From positions 39,010 to 103,009 of the forward strand of contig CAJMPW010000007.1 in assembly GCA_905215475.1 (NCBI GenBank): DNA of 64,000 bases, read 5' to 3'. Positions 15,892 through 23,957 of this stretch are shown piece by piece (position 1 is the first letter of the stretch; each line of letters opens with the position of its first letter). The position numbers were made by a program, and so were the translations under genes. The notes beneath the pieces were generated by a model, which did no database searches, was not told the DNA's origin, and saw nothing but the letters and a program-made list of their open reading frames with translations. The stretch is from CAG-103 sp905215475 (GTDB lineage: Bacteria > Bacillota > Clostridia > Oscillospirales > Oscillospiraceae).

Positions 15892-17835
15892 ATGAGCAAA
15901 GGAAAGTTTTATATCACGACACCGATCTATTACCCCTCGGATAAACTGCACATCGGCCACACCTACTGCACGGTCGCAACCGATGCGATCGCGCGCTATA
16001 AGCGCCTGTGCGGCTATGATGTGATGTTCCTGACCGGAACGGACGAGCACGGTCAGAAGATCGAGGAAAAGGCTGAGGCCGCCGGCGTCACGCCCAAGCA
16101 GTTCGTGGACAACATCGTCGAGGGTCCCGGCGGCGTGCGCGCGCTGTGGAAGCTGATGAACATCTCCAACGACCGCTTCATCCGCACGACAGACGACTAC
16201 CATGTCGAGGCCGTGCAGCGCATCTTCAAGAAGATGTACGACAAGGGCGATATCTACAAGGGCAAGTACTCCGGTATGTACTGCACGCCGTGCGAGAGCT
16301 TCTGGACCGAGAGCCAGCTCGTCGACGGCAAGTGCCCGGACTGCGGCCGCGAGGTGCACTATGCTGAGGAGGAGGCGTACTTCTTCCGCCTGTCGAAGTA
16401 TGCCGAGCCGGTGCGCGAGCTGCTGCTCAGCGGCACGTTCCTGGAGCCGGCCAGCCGCGTCAACGAGATGATCAAAAACTTCATCGACCCCGGTCTCGAG
16501 GATCTGTGCGTGTCGCGCACGAGCTTCACTTGGGGCATCCCGGTCGATTTTGACCCCGGTCACGTCGTCTACGTCTGGGTCGACGCGCTGTTCAACTACT
16601 GCACGGCGCTCGGCTTCCTGAACGACAAGTACAATGATTACGATCAGTTCTGGCCCGCCGACGTGCACATGGTCGGCAAGGAGATCGTGCGCTTCCACTC
16701 CATCATCTGGCCCGCCATGCTCATGAGCATGGGTATGCCCCTGCCGAAGAAGGTCTTCGGTCACGGCTGGCTGCTGCTCGGCGGCGGCAAGATGTCGAAG
16801 TCGAAGGGCAATGTCGTCGACCCCGTCGTGCTCGCCGAGCGCTACGGCGTGGACGCGCTGCGCTACTACCTGCTGCGCGAGTTCCCGCTCGGCAGCGACG
16901 GCAACTTCTCCAACGAGCTGCTCATCTCCCGCATCAACACCGACCTTGCAAACGATCTTGGCAACCTCCTGAGCCGCACCGTCGCCATGGTCATCAAGTA
17001 CTTCGGCGGCACGCTGCCGGCAGAGCGCGAGCATGATGCGCTCGATGACGAGCTCATCGCCATGGCATCCGCCCTGCGCGAGACGTACGCCGGTCACATG
17101 GACACCTTCGGCACGCAGCAGGCGCTCATCGAGGTGTTCAAGGTCATCTCCCGCGCCAACAAGTATATCGACGAGACCGCCCCCTGGGTACTCGCCAAGG
17201 ACGAGAGCAAGCGCGCGCGTCTGGCAACGGTGCTGTATAACCTGCTGGAGACGCTGCGCATCACCGTGACGCTCCTGCTGCCGTTCATGCCCGACAGCTG
17301 CACGAAGGCCTTCACGCAGATCGGCGCGACGGCCGAGCAGACCACATGGGACAACGCAGCCGTCTGGGGCGTGCTGCCGGCAGACGTCACCGTGCAAAAG
17401 GGTGAGACGCTCTTCCCGCGCATCGACATGGCCAAGGAGCTCGCCGAGCTCGAGGCGCTCAAGGCGGCGAAGAAAGCTGCCGCCGCGCCGCAGGCCGCGC
17501 CCGTGTTGCCGGATGTGACGATCGACGAGTTTGCCAAGTGCGATATGCGCGTGTGCAAGGTGCTCAAGTGCGAGCCGGTGAAAAAGTCCGACAAGCTCCT
17601 GTGCTTCACGCTCAACGACGGCAGCGGCACCGACCGGCAGATCCTCTCCGGCATCGCCAAGTTCTACCGCCCCGAGGAGCTCGTGGGCAAGACGGTCGTC
17701 GCCATTCTGAACCTGCCGCCGCGCAAGATGATGGGTATGCCCTCCAACGGCATGCTCCTCTCGGCGGAGAAGGACGGCAAGCCGCATCTGCTCATGCTGG
17801 ATGACAGCGTGCCCGCCGGTGCGCAGCTCTGCTGA
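15892..17835 (+). CDS. metG: Methionyl-tRNA synthetase
   Basis: 647 residues. Class I signatures: HIGH at residues 20-23 and KMSKS at 300-304. A Cys-cluster zinc knuckle (CTPC...CPDC) lies at about 127-147. The C-terminal 110 residues (from DVTIDEFAKCDMRVCKV) are the Trbp111/EMAP-II tRNA-binding domain, giving the dimeric type of MetRS. It charges tRNA-Met with methionine. The gene is preceded by GAGGAG and ends 18 nt before a clear terminator. No T-box precedes it. Confidence 0.97.
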   Translation: MSKGKFYITTPIYYPSDKLHIGHTYCTVATDAIARYKRLCGYDVMFLTGTDEHGQKIEEKAEAAGVTPKQFVDNIVEGPGGVRALWKLMNISNDRFIRTTDDYHVEAVQRIFKKMYDKGDIYKGKYSGMYCTPCESFWTESQLVDGKCPDCGREVHYAEEEAYFFRLSKYAEPVRELLLSGTFLEPASRVNEMIKNFIDPGLEDLCVSRTSFTWGIPVDFDPGHVVYVWVDALFNYCTALGFLNDKYNDYDQFWPADVHMVGKEIVRFHSIIWPAMLMSMGMPLPKKVFGHGWLLLGGGKMSKSKGNVVDPVVLAERYGVDALRYYLLREFPLGSDGNFSNELLISRINTDLANDLGNLLSRTVAMVIKYFGGTLPAEREHDALDDELIAMASALRETYAGHMDTFGTQQALIEVFKVISRANKYIDETAPWVLAKDESKRARLATVLYNLLETLRITVTLLLPFMPDSCTKAFTQIGATAEQTTWDNAAVWGVLPADVTVQKGETLFPRIDMAKELAELEALKAAKKAAAAPQAAPVLPDVTIDEFAKCDMRVCKVLKCEPVKKSDKLLCFTLNDGSGTDRQILSGIAKFYRPEELVGKTVVAILNLPPRKMMGMPSNGMLLSAEKDGKPHLLMLDDSVPAGAQLC

Positions 17836-17852
17836 GCGGACCCGCATACGTT

Positions 17853-17888
17853 CGGGAAGGTTCGCAGCACGAGCCTTCCCGCTTTTTC
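17853..17888 (+). terminator. Terminator of metG
   Basis: Stem GGGAAGG(C/T)TCG around GCAGCA, closing CGAGCCTTCCC, followed by GCTTTTT. Confidence 0.75.
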
Positions 17889-17964
17889 GGCGAATGCGGA
17901 ACTTTTTCCGCGCCCGGGCGTCAAGCCATTCGTAATCTCCCGCACACAAAGGAGGAATTGCCCC

Positions 17965-19575
17965 TTGAAGCTGTTTTCCTCGCCGCCGCGCCCCACAGGG
18001 ACTCCGCGGCCGGCTACCGATAACGCGCAGCAGAGACCCGCGCAGCAGCATCCTGTGCAGCAGCGTCCCACGCAGCAGAGACCCACGCAGCAGAGACCCG
18101 CGCAGCAGCGTCCTGCCCAGCAGCGTCCTGCCCAGCAAAGACCTGCACAACAGCGTCCTGCCCAGCAGAGACCCGCGCAGCAGCGCCCTGTTCAGCAGCG
18201 TCCCGCACAACAGCGTCCCGCGCAAAGACCTGCCCAGCGGCAGCCGCAGGACGCCGGTATGTGGACGGAAGATGCCGCCGCACAGCCGCGCCGCAGCGCG
18301 CCGAACGCCCGCCGGGCACAGCCGGCCGCACAGCCGCAGACCGGCAAGCGCGGCCGCAAGGCCAAAAAAGCCAAAAAGCCGAAGAAGAAAAAGAGCGTCG
18401 GCCGTAGGCTGCTCATTCTCTTTCTCGTGCTGGCCATCCTCGCCGGACTGTATCTGACGGCAGTCTACTCCAACATCCCGTTCATCGCCAAGTGGCGCAC
18501 GGCCTACATCCAGACGGCCATGAACACGCTCAGCCACCAGTGGCTGGCCACGGCTTTCATACCGCGCAGCGTCATCGACAAGGTCGTCGCCGAAATGGAG
18601 GCCGCGCGAGAGGCGCAGATCGGCGTCAACAGTGAGTGGGACGAGGAAGAGATCGAGTCCCGCAACCCGACGCTCACCGACACCAAGGGCATGAGCAAGG
18701 AAGAGATCACGTTTTACAACCTCTTCTGGGAGGTGGATGTGCCGAGCATGCAGGCGTATGTCAAGGAGCATCCCGACGCGCTCGCCGCCGGATGGAGCCG
18801 CATCAACATCGACCACTCTGCGCTCACGGATAACGGCACCAGCATCCGCACCATTCAGGGTGAGCAGGTGCTCGCAATCGACGCACGCAACGAGATCCTC
18901 ATCGTGCGCGAAAAGGGCAGCACCTATCGCGGCGTGCTCGTCGTGATGAAAGACCCGTCGCGCCTGAGTCTGCACGCAGCGACCACGCTCGGCAGCATCG
19001 GCCAGTACTGCGGTCAGATCGCGCAGGCACACGGCGGCGTCATCGGCATGACCGGCTCGGGCTTCATCGATCCGGGCGGAACCGGCAACGGCGGCACGCT
19101 CGCGGGCTACGCCATGTGCAACGGCAGGGCCTACGGTGATCACATGGGCTACGGCTACAAGCGCCTCGAGCTGCACGCGGACGACCGCATCTACATCCGC
19201 GACAGCACCTCCTCCGTCTCGCCGGACACGACGGACGCGGTCGAGTTCTCCCCCGCCATGATCATCGACGGGGAGACGGTCGTCAGTGCCCGCAGCGGCT
19301 TCTCCGACCTGCAGCCGCGTGCCTGCCTCGGGCAGTCGAAGTACGGCGAGATCATCGCCCTGCTCGTCGAGGGACGCCTGACGACATCCGTCGGTATCAG
19401 CGTGCCGGACTGCGCGGCTATCATGGCCAAGCACGACTGTATGCAGGCCATGAACCTCGACGGCGGCACCAGCGCCATGATCTGGTACAAGGGCAAGTAC
19501 ATCATGCGCAGCTCCAACCCCGCGCTCACCGCCGGGCGGACGCTGCCGAACGCCTTTGTCTACGCCGGAAATTAA
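17965..19575 (+). CDS. Membrane-anchored phosphodiester glycosidase family protein
   Basis: 536 residues starting at TTG 17965, supported by AAGGAGGAA at 17948-17956; no ATG fits. Residues 15-90 are a low-complexity array of about a dozen RPAQQ-type pentapeptides. A very basic stretch (KRGRKAKKAKKPKKKK) and one membrane helix (about 150-172) follow. The outer domain (about 280-536) has NAGPA/PF09992 hallmarks: GMTGSGFIDPGG, LAGYAMCNGRAYG and AMNLDGGTSAMIWYKG. Such domains hydrolyse sugar phosphodiesters, for example in cell-wall or exopolysaccharide metabolism. It stands between two terminators and appears monocistronic. Confidence 0.85.
   Translation: MKLFSSPPRPTGTPRPATDNAQQRPAQQHPVQQRPTQQRPTQQRPAQQRPAQQRPAQQRPAQQRPAQQRPAQQRPVQQRPAQQRPAQRPAQRQPQDAGMWTEDAAAQPRRSAPNARRAQPAAQPQTGKRGRKAKKAKKPKKKKSVGRRLLILFLVLAILAGLYLTAVYSNIPFIAKWRTAYIQTAMNTLSHQWLATAFIPRSVIDKVVAEMEAAREAQIGVNSEWDEEEIESRNPTLTDTKGMSKEEITFYNLFWEVDVPSMQAYVKEHPDALAAGWSRINIDHSALTDNGTSIRTIQGEQVLAIDARNEILIVREKGSTYRGVLVVMKDPSRLSLHAATTLGSIGQYCGQIAQAHGGVIGMTGSGFIDPGGTGNGGTLAGYAMCNGRAYGDHMGYGYKRLELHADDRIYIRDSTSSVSPDTTDAVEFSPAMIIDGETVVSARSGFSDLQPRACLGQSKYGEIIALLVEGRLTTSVGISVPDCAAIMAKHDCMQAMNLDGGTSAMIWYKGKYIMRSSNPALTAGRTLPNAFVYAGN
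18015..18240 (+). repeat. In-gene 15-bp tandem repeat (RPAQQ-coding)
   Basis: Degenerate 15-bp units (CAGCAGCGTCCTGCC type) encode Gln-Gln-Arg-Pro-Ala in tandem. Such arrays can change copy number by slippage without frame loss. Confidence 0.75.
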
Positions 19576-19585
19576 CAGCATTCAA

Positions 19586-19614
19586 AACGTCCCTGACCGC
19601 CGGTCAGGGACGTT
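19586..19614 (+). terminator. Terminator of the phosphodiester glycosidase gene
   Basis: Near-perfect stem AACGTCCCTGACC / GGTCAGGGACGTT, followed by TGTTC. Confidence 0.75.
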
Positions 19615-19672
19615 TGTTCGCCTTGCACAAATCTTTTTTTGCCGCCGGCGTGCAGTTTCGTGAAAATGGGGC

Positions 19673-19701
19673 TTGCAATCCGCTCCCGGACGTGGTAGAG
19701 T
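19673..19701 (+). promoter_or_regulatory. Promoter of the trp T-box operon
   Basis: TTGCAA (19673-19678), 17 bp, TAGAGT (19696-19701). Transcription should start near 19708, just ahead of stem I of the T-box. Confidence 0.55.
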
Positions 19702-19707
19702 AACACC

Positions 19708-19988
19708 ATCGAGAAACCGATGACCGAGAGGAGTACCCATTTACGAAGCTTTCAGAGAGCAGCGGACGGTGGAAGCGCTGCAGCGGACGAATGGCGAATG
19801 GACTCGCGAGGGCAAACCGATTGCAGCAGCATGAGGGGCGACGGTGGCCGCGGCCGTTATCCGGCGGAGCGTATGATCGTACGTGCAAAGTGGGCGCATG
19901 AGCGCCAATATGGGTGGCACCGCAGGAGTTACAGTCTTGTCCCATGAAACGGAAGAAACCGTTTTGTGGACGAGGCTTTTTTTATTGC
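19708..19988 (+). promoter_or_regulatory. T-box riboswitch, tryptophan specifier (UGG)
   Basis: The leader has an AGTA loop-E strand (19732-19735) and a GGTGG distal element (about 19778). The matching GAA strand at 19796-19798 is directly followed by TGG at 19799-19801, the expected specifier position for Trp; a second GAATGG sits seven bases upstream. The T-box sequence TGGGTGGCACCGC (19911-19923) is followed by a 16-bp terminator stem (about 19935-19975) and CTTTTTTT. Uncharged tRNA-Trp should pair with the specifier and the T-box bulge and prevent termination. The rest of 19989-20123 is untranslated leader in which I see nothing more. Confidence 0.9.
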
Positions 19989-20123
19989 ATAAAATTACGC
20001 AGGAGGGATGCATATGACACGGAGGAACAGGCGATGGCGTGGCGGCCGGAGATTTTTTGCCGCGTCAGACCGCATCCAGACATCAGAAGCCAACCATTTC
20101 GTCAAATATAAGGAGAATTTACT

Positions 20124-21167
20124 ATGAATAAAACGTTCCGGAAGATCGTCGGCGGCGCGCTCGCCGTCACCGCACTCATGGGTCTGGCCGCCTGCGGCGG
20201 TAAGACCGAGGACAGCAAGGCCGACGGCAAGACCTACAAGGTCGGCATCGTGCAGTTCGTGGACGATGCGTCCCTCAACCAGATCGAGGCGGCCATCGAG
20301 GCTGAGCTCGACGCCAAGGCTGCGGAGCTGGGCGTGACCTTCGATTACACGCTCTTCAACGGTCAGGGCGACGCCACGACCCTCAACCAGATCGGCGCAG
20401 AGCTCGTCGGCAAGGGCGTGGATCTGATCGTACCGATCGCGACCCCAGCTGTGAAGATCATGCAGTCCGCCACCGAGGACACCGAGATCCCCATCGTATT
20501 CTCCGCCGTGTCTGACCCCGTCGGCAGCGGCATCGTCGATGCGCTCGACGCGCCCGGCGGCCGCATCACCGGCACGAGCGACGCGCTCAACACCAAGGGC
20601 CTGCTCGAGCTGATGCTCGCCCAGAACCCGGACACCAAGACCGTCGGCCTGCTCTACTCCAAGAGCGAGGACTCGTCCAAGCAGCCGATCGCGGACGCGA
20701 AGGCCTACCTTGAGGGCAAGGGCATCCGCTGCGTGGAAAAGACCGGCACGACCACCGACGAGATCACCTCCGCCGTTGACGCGCTCATCGCCGAAAAGGT
20801 CGACGCCGTCTTTACTCCGACTGACAACACCGTCATGACCGCAGAGCTTGCCATCTACGAGAAGTTCCTCAACGCCAAGATCCCGCAGTACTGCGGCGCT
20901 GACTCCTTCGCGCTCAACGGCGCATTCGTCGGCTACGGTGTGGATTACACCGCGCTCGGCAAGATGACGGCCGACATGGTCGTGCAGGTGCTGGTCGACG
21001 GCAAGAGCCCCGCCACGCTGCCGGTCGCAACCTTCGACAACGGCATCGCCATGATCAACACCGACAGCTGCACCGCCCTCGGCTACGACCTTGCGGCTGT
21101 CAAGCAGGCGTTTGACGGCAAGTGCAGCGCCGTGCTCGAGACGACCACGCAGCAGAATTTTGACTGA
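20124..21167 (+). CDS. trpX: ABC transporter substrate-binding lipoprotein (TrpX type)
   Basis: 347 residues with a lipoprotein signal (lipobox LAAC) and the COG2984/PF04392 ABC-sub-bind pattern: KVGIVQFVDDASLNQIEAAI, FNGQGDATTLNQIG, PIVFSAVSDPVGSGIV and TPTDNTVMTAE. It captures substrate outside the membrane for the permease and ATPase encoded next. The Trp T-box upstream argues strongly for tryptophan (or a Trp precursor/analogue) as substrate; this is the TrpXYZ system known from Firmicutes comparative genomics. The ribosome-binding site AAGGAG precedes the ATG. Confidence 0.88.
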   Translation: MNKTFRKIVGGALAVTALMGLAACGGKTEDSKADGKTYKVGIVQFVDDASLNQIEAAIEAELDAKAAELGVTFDYTLFNGQGDATTLNQIGAELVGKGVDLIVPIATPAVKIMQSATEDTEIPIVFSAVSDPVGSGIVDALDAPGGRITGTSDALNTKGLLELMLAQNPDTKTVGLLYSKSEDSSKQPIADAKAYLEGKGIRCVEKTGTTTDEITSAVDALIAEKVDAVFTPTDNTVMTAELAIYEKFLNAKIPQYCGADSFALNGAFVGYGVDYTALGKMTADMVVQVLVDGKSPATLPVATFDNGIAMINTDSCTALGYDLAAVKQAFDGKCSAVLETTTQQNFD

Positions 21168-21195
21168 TATCTGACATCCCGAAGGAGGGACGTTT

Positions 21196-22131
21196 ATGCT
21201 GACAGTGTTGAAGACCGCGCTTGAGGTCGGCCTTATTTACGGCCTCGTCGCGCTGGCGCTGTTCATCAGCTTTTCCATCCTGAACATTGCAGACCTGTCC
21301 ACTGACGGCTGCTTTACGCTCGGCTGCGCCGTGGGCGCGATGCTCACCATCGCGGGGCATCCGCTTCTGGCGCTGCCGGCGGCCATGGCTGCGGGGATGC
21401 TCTCGGGCTTCATCACCGCCTTTTTGCAGACGCGTCTCGGCGTGGAGAGCATCCTCGCCGGCATCATCTCGAACACCGGCCTGTATACGATCAACCTCGC
21501 GGTCATGGGCTTTTCGTCCAACGTGTCCATCACGGGGCGCGCCACGGTCTTTTCGCTCTTTAAGGCGCTCACCGGCGGCAGCCAGTGGAGCACGCTGGTG
21601 CTGCTCGCGCTGCTGCTGGGCGTGATCGCGGTCGTGCTCATCCGGTTTTTCGGCACGTCGCTCGGACTTTCCATCCGCGCGACGGGCGACAGTCTCGACA
21701 TGGTCAGCGCCTCCTCCATCAACCCCAAGGTCACCATCACGATCGGTCTGTGCCTCGCAAACGCTCTCACGGCACTCGCCGGCTGCCTGATCGGTGAGTA
21801 CAACAAGTTTTGCGACATCAACCTCGGCACAGGCATGGTCACGATCGCGCTGGCGAGTCTGATCATCGGCGAGGTCTTTGCCGGCCGCCGCCGCGGGATC
21901 GGCAAGCGCGTCGTCTGCGTCGTGCTCGGCAGCATCGTCTACCGCCTGATCATCGCGCTGGCGCTGCGGCTGAACATCTCGGCCGAGTACTTCAAGCTCG
22001 TCTCCGCCGTCATCGTCGCCGTCGCCATTGCCGCGCCGAATATGAAGGACTATGTCCATCTGGCAAAGATCCGCTCCAACGCGCGCAAGCTGCGCGCCCT
22101 GTCCGGAAAGGGGGATGAGACCGATGCTTGA
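21196..22131 (+). CDS. trpY: ABC transporter permease (TrpY type)
   Basis: 311 residues with eight or nine hydrophobic helices. It belongs to the branched-chain-type inner-membrane permeases (BPD-transp-2; COG4120): early NIADLSTDGCFTLG, central GLSIRATGDSLDMVSASSIN and C-terminal LASLIIGEVFAGRRRG. It is 28 nt after trpX with GAAGGAGG as the ribosome-binding site, and its end overlaps the ATPase start by 8 bp, indicating translational coupling. Confidence 0.88.
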   Translation: MLTVLKTALEVGLIYGLVALALFISFSILNIADLSTDGCFTLGCAVGAMLTIAGHPLLALPAAMAAGMLSGFITAFLQTRLGVESILAGIISNTGLYTINLAVMGFSSNVSITGRATVFSLFKALTGGSQWSTLVLLALLLGVIAVVLIRFFGTSLGLSIRATGDSLDMVSASSINPKVTITIGLCLANALTALAGCLIGEYNKFCDINLGTGMVTIALASLIIGEVFAGRRRGIGKRVVCVVLGSIVYRLIIALALRLNISAEYFKLVSAVIVAVAIAAPNMKDYVHLAKIRSNARKLRALSGKGDETDA

Positions 22132-22942
22132 GCTTTCCCACGTCAGCAAGACATTCAACGCCGGAACGGTGAACGAAAAGCGCGCCCTGTGCGACCTGTC
22201 GCTCACGCTCGCCGACGGCGAATTTGCCACCATCGTCGGCTCGAACGGCGCGGGCAAGAGCACGCTCTTCAACGCCATCGCCGGTATGTTCTATGTCGAT
22301 AGCGGCATTGTCCGGCTCGACGGGCGGGACATCACGTTCCTGCCGCCGCACAAGCGCAGCCGCCGCATCGGCCACCTGTTTCAGGACCCGCTCAAGGGCA
22401 CCGCGCCGCACATGACCATTGAGGAAAACCTCGCCGTGGCCTATCTGCGCGCACCGGAAAAGCACAAGCAGCTGCGCCGCGTCAGCCGCAAGGACCGGGA
22501 ATTCTTCCGCGATGCGCTCGCCCAGCTCGACATGGGGCTCGAGGAGCGCATGAACACGCCCGTCGGTCTGCTCTCCGGCGGTCAGCGGCAGGCGCTGACG
22601 CTGCTCATGGCCACCATGGTCACGCCCGAACTGCTGCTGCTCGATGAGCACACGGCGGCGCTCGACCCCGTGACGGCCGACAAGGTGCTCGCGCTCACGC
22701 GCAGCATCGTCTCTGAGCGCAGCATCTCCTGCCTCATGATCACGCACAATATGCACCAGGCGCTCGAGCTCGGCTCGCGCACGCTCATGATGGACGCCGG
22801 GCGCATCGTGCTCGATGTCTCCGGGGCGCAGCGCGCGGACATGACCGTGCAGGGGCTCATCGATGCCTTCGCCGCACAGGCGGGCACCGCGTTTGACAAC
22901 GACCGCGTCCTGCTGTCCACGGCAGAGAGCACAGAAACCTGA
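22124..22942 (+). CDS. trpZ: ABC transporter ATP-binding protein (TrpZ type)
   Basis: 272 residues from ATG 22124. Longer upstream frame extensions overlap trpY deeply and are not used. Walker A GSNGAGKST (about 39-47), Q-loop LFQDPLKGTA, signature LLSGGQRQALTLL, Walker B LLLLDEHTAALDP and switch His in MITHNM are all present. It belongs to the COG1101 group that accompanies TrpXY-type importers. The operon ends at a strong bidirectional hairpin at 22948-22982. Confidence 0.9.
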   Translation: MLELSHVSKTFNAGTVNEKRALCDLSLTLADGEFATIVGSNGAGKSTLFNAIAGMFYVDSGIVRLDGRDITFLPPHKRSRRIGHLFQDPLKGTAPHMTIEENLAVAYLRAPEKHKQLRRVSRKDREFFRDALAQLDMGLEERMNTPVGLLSGGQRQALTLLMATMVTPELLLLDEHTAALDPVTADKVLALTRSIVSERSISCLMITHNMHQALELGSRTLMMDAGRIVLDVSGAQRADMTVQGLIDAFAAQAGTAFDNDRVLLSTAESTET

Positions 22943-22947
22943 ATACG

Positions 22948-22982
22948 CAAAAACAGCCGCCTGTACAGGCGGCTGTTTTGCA
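22948..22982. terminator. Bidirectional terminator between trpZ and the CobW genes
   Basis: Perfect stem GCAAAAACAGCCGCCTG / CAGGCGGCTGTTTTGC (one base of asymmetry) with almost no loop, giving T tracts on both strands between convergent genes. Confidence 0.85.
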
Positions 22983-22991
22983 TTTTACAGC

Positions 22992-23957
22992 TTAATAGAA
23001 CGTCGCGACCGGCTCTTCCGGCTTTTCGACCTCCTGCACGGACAGCACCGTGAGCACCGGACCCTTGCGGCCGTAGGCGCGGTGAAACTTATAGTCCATG
23101 CGGGCCGTGATGATCGCCCACTCGTCGTTGCGGATCTCATCGGCGCGATCCCACACGCACACGACGCCCGCGAACTGAATGTCCTGCACGCAGCAGGTCA
23201 TGATGTGCCGGCCGGCGATGAAGCAGCCCTTCGGCACGTTCTTGCGCACAAGGCAACGGCACTTGACCTCGATGGTCTTGCCGTCGTATTTCTTTGGCTC
23301 CTCGGACATGTCGCGGTACCAGAGGGCGAAGTCGCGGTCCTCGATCTCGATGACCGGCGCGTCAACGTCAAACGGCAGCGGGTCCTCGATGTCGTCGTAC
23401 ACGACCTTGCCGTCGGTGTACTCATACGCGATGTCGCAGCGGCGGGAGATGGCGCGGATGATGCGGTGCATCTCCATGCGATCCATGCTGTCGTTGTAGC
23501 GGTTGAGCACGACAAGCTCGGCGCTCTTGAGCTTATCGACCGTGAGCTGACGCATATTTGCATTGTAGCTCACGAACGTCGTCGCATCGCAGAAGAGAAA
23601 CTCCTGCGCGACCGCCCAGTTTTCCGGCAGGCTGCCGTAGAGCGAGTCGAGCATCCACATACCGTTGTACTCCACGAGCACGCGCTCGGGGTGCAGCTCA
23701 TCCTGCAGCGCGAGCAGATAGTCGCGCGTAAGCTCAGACTCCTCGTCGACATTGCGCACGTAGACATTTCCGGCGCAGAATCTGTCCGGCTCATAGACCT
23801 CCTCGCCGTCCTCGCACAGCAGCAGCAGCGTGCGCTCGCCCTTGTGGAAGCGGTTGTCCTCGAGCGTCTCCTGAATGAACTTCGTCTTACCGGCCTCGAG
23901 GAAGCCGGTGAAGAGGTAGACCGGAACGTCCGGCGCCTGCTGTTTTTTATCAGCCAA
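22992..23957 (-). CDS. CobW-type P-loop GTPase fused to a YcgQ/DUF1980-like domain
   Basis: 321 residues. The N-terminal 190 residues are a G3E GTPase domain with Walker A FTGFLEAGKTKFI (residues 16-28) and an NRYN motif in place of NKxD. The CxCC metal motif of true CobW proteins is missing. The C-terminal 110 residues (YDGKTIEVKCRCLV, MTCCVQDIQFAG, NDEWAIITARM) match the soluble C-terminal domain of YcgQ/TIGR03943 proteins, which normally sits on a separate membrane protein. The start overlaps the preceding CobW gene by 8 bp. It is probably part of a metal (zinc) allocation system. Confidence 0.75.
   Translation of the reverse strand: MADKKQQAPDVPVYLFTGFLEAGKTKFIQETLEDNRFHKGERTLLLLCEDGEEVYEPDRFCAGNVYVRNVDEESELTRDYLLALQDELHPERVLVEYNGMWMLDSLYGSLPENWAVAQEFLFCDATTFVSYNANMRQLTVDKLKSAELVVLNRYNDSMDRMEMHRIIRAISRRCDIAYEYTDGKVVYDDIEDPLPFDVDAPVIEIEDRDFALWYRDMSEEPKKYDGKTIEVKCRCLVRKNVPKGCFIAGRHIMTCCVQDIQFAGVVCVWDRADEIRNDEWAIITARMDYKFHRAYGRKGPVLTVLSVQEVEKPEEPVATFY

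Noticed and set aside
18015..18240. Possible CRISPR or mobile repeat
   Set aside because: It is an in-frame 15-bp codon repeat encoding RPAQQ inside the glycosidase gene.
13906..19581. A 1,891-codon open frame on the minus strand, and another of 1,042 codons at 10743-13871
   Set aside because: Both are antisense shadows of well-supported genes (VanW, metG, glycosidase; htpG, hemW). High GC suppresses stop codons in the opposite frames. Their composition is Arg/His/Val-biased and matches no family.
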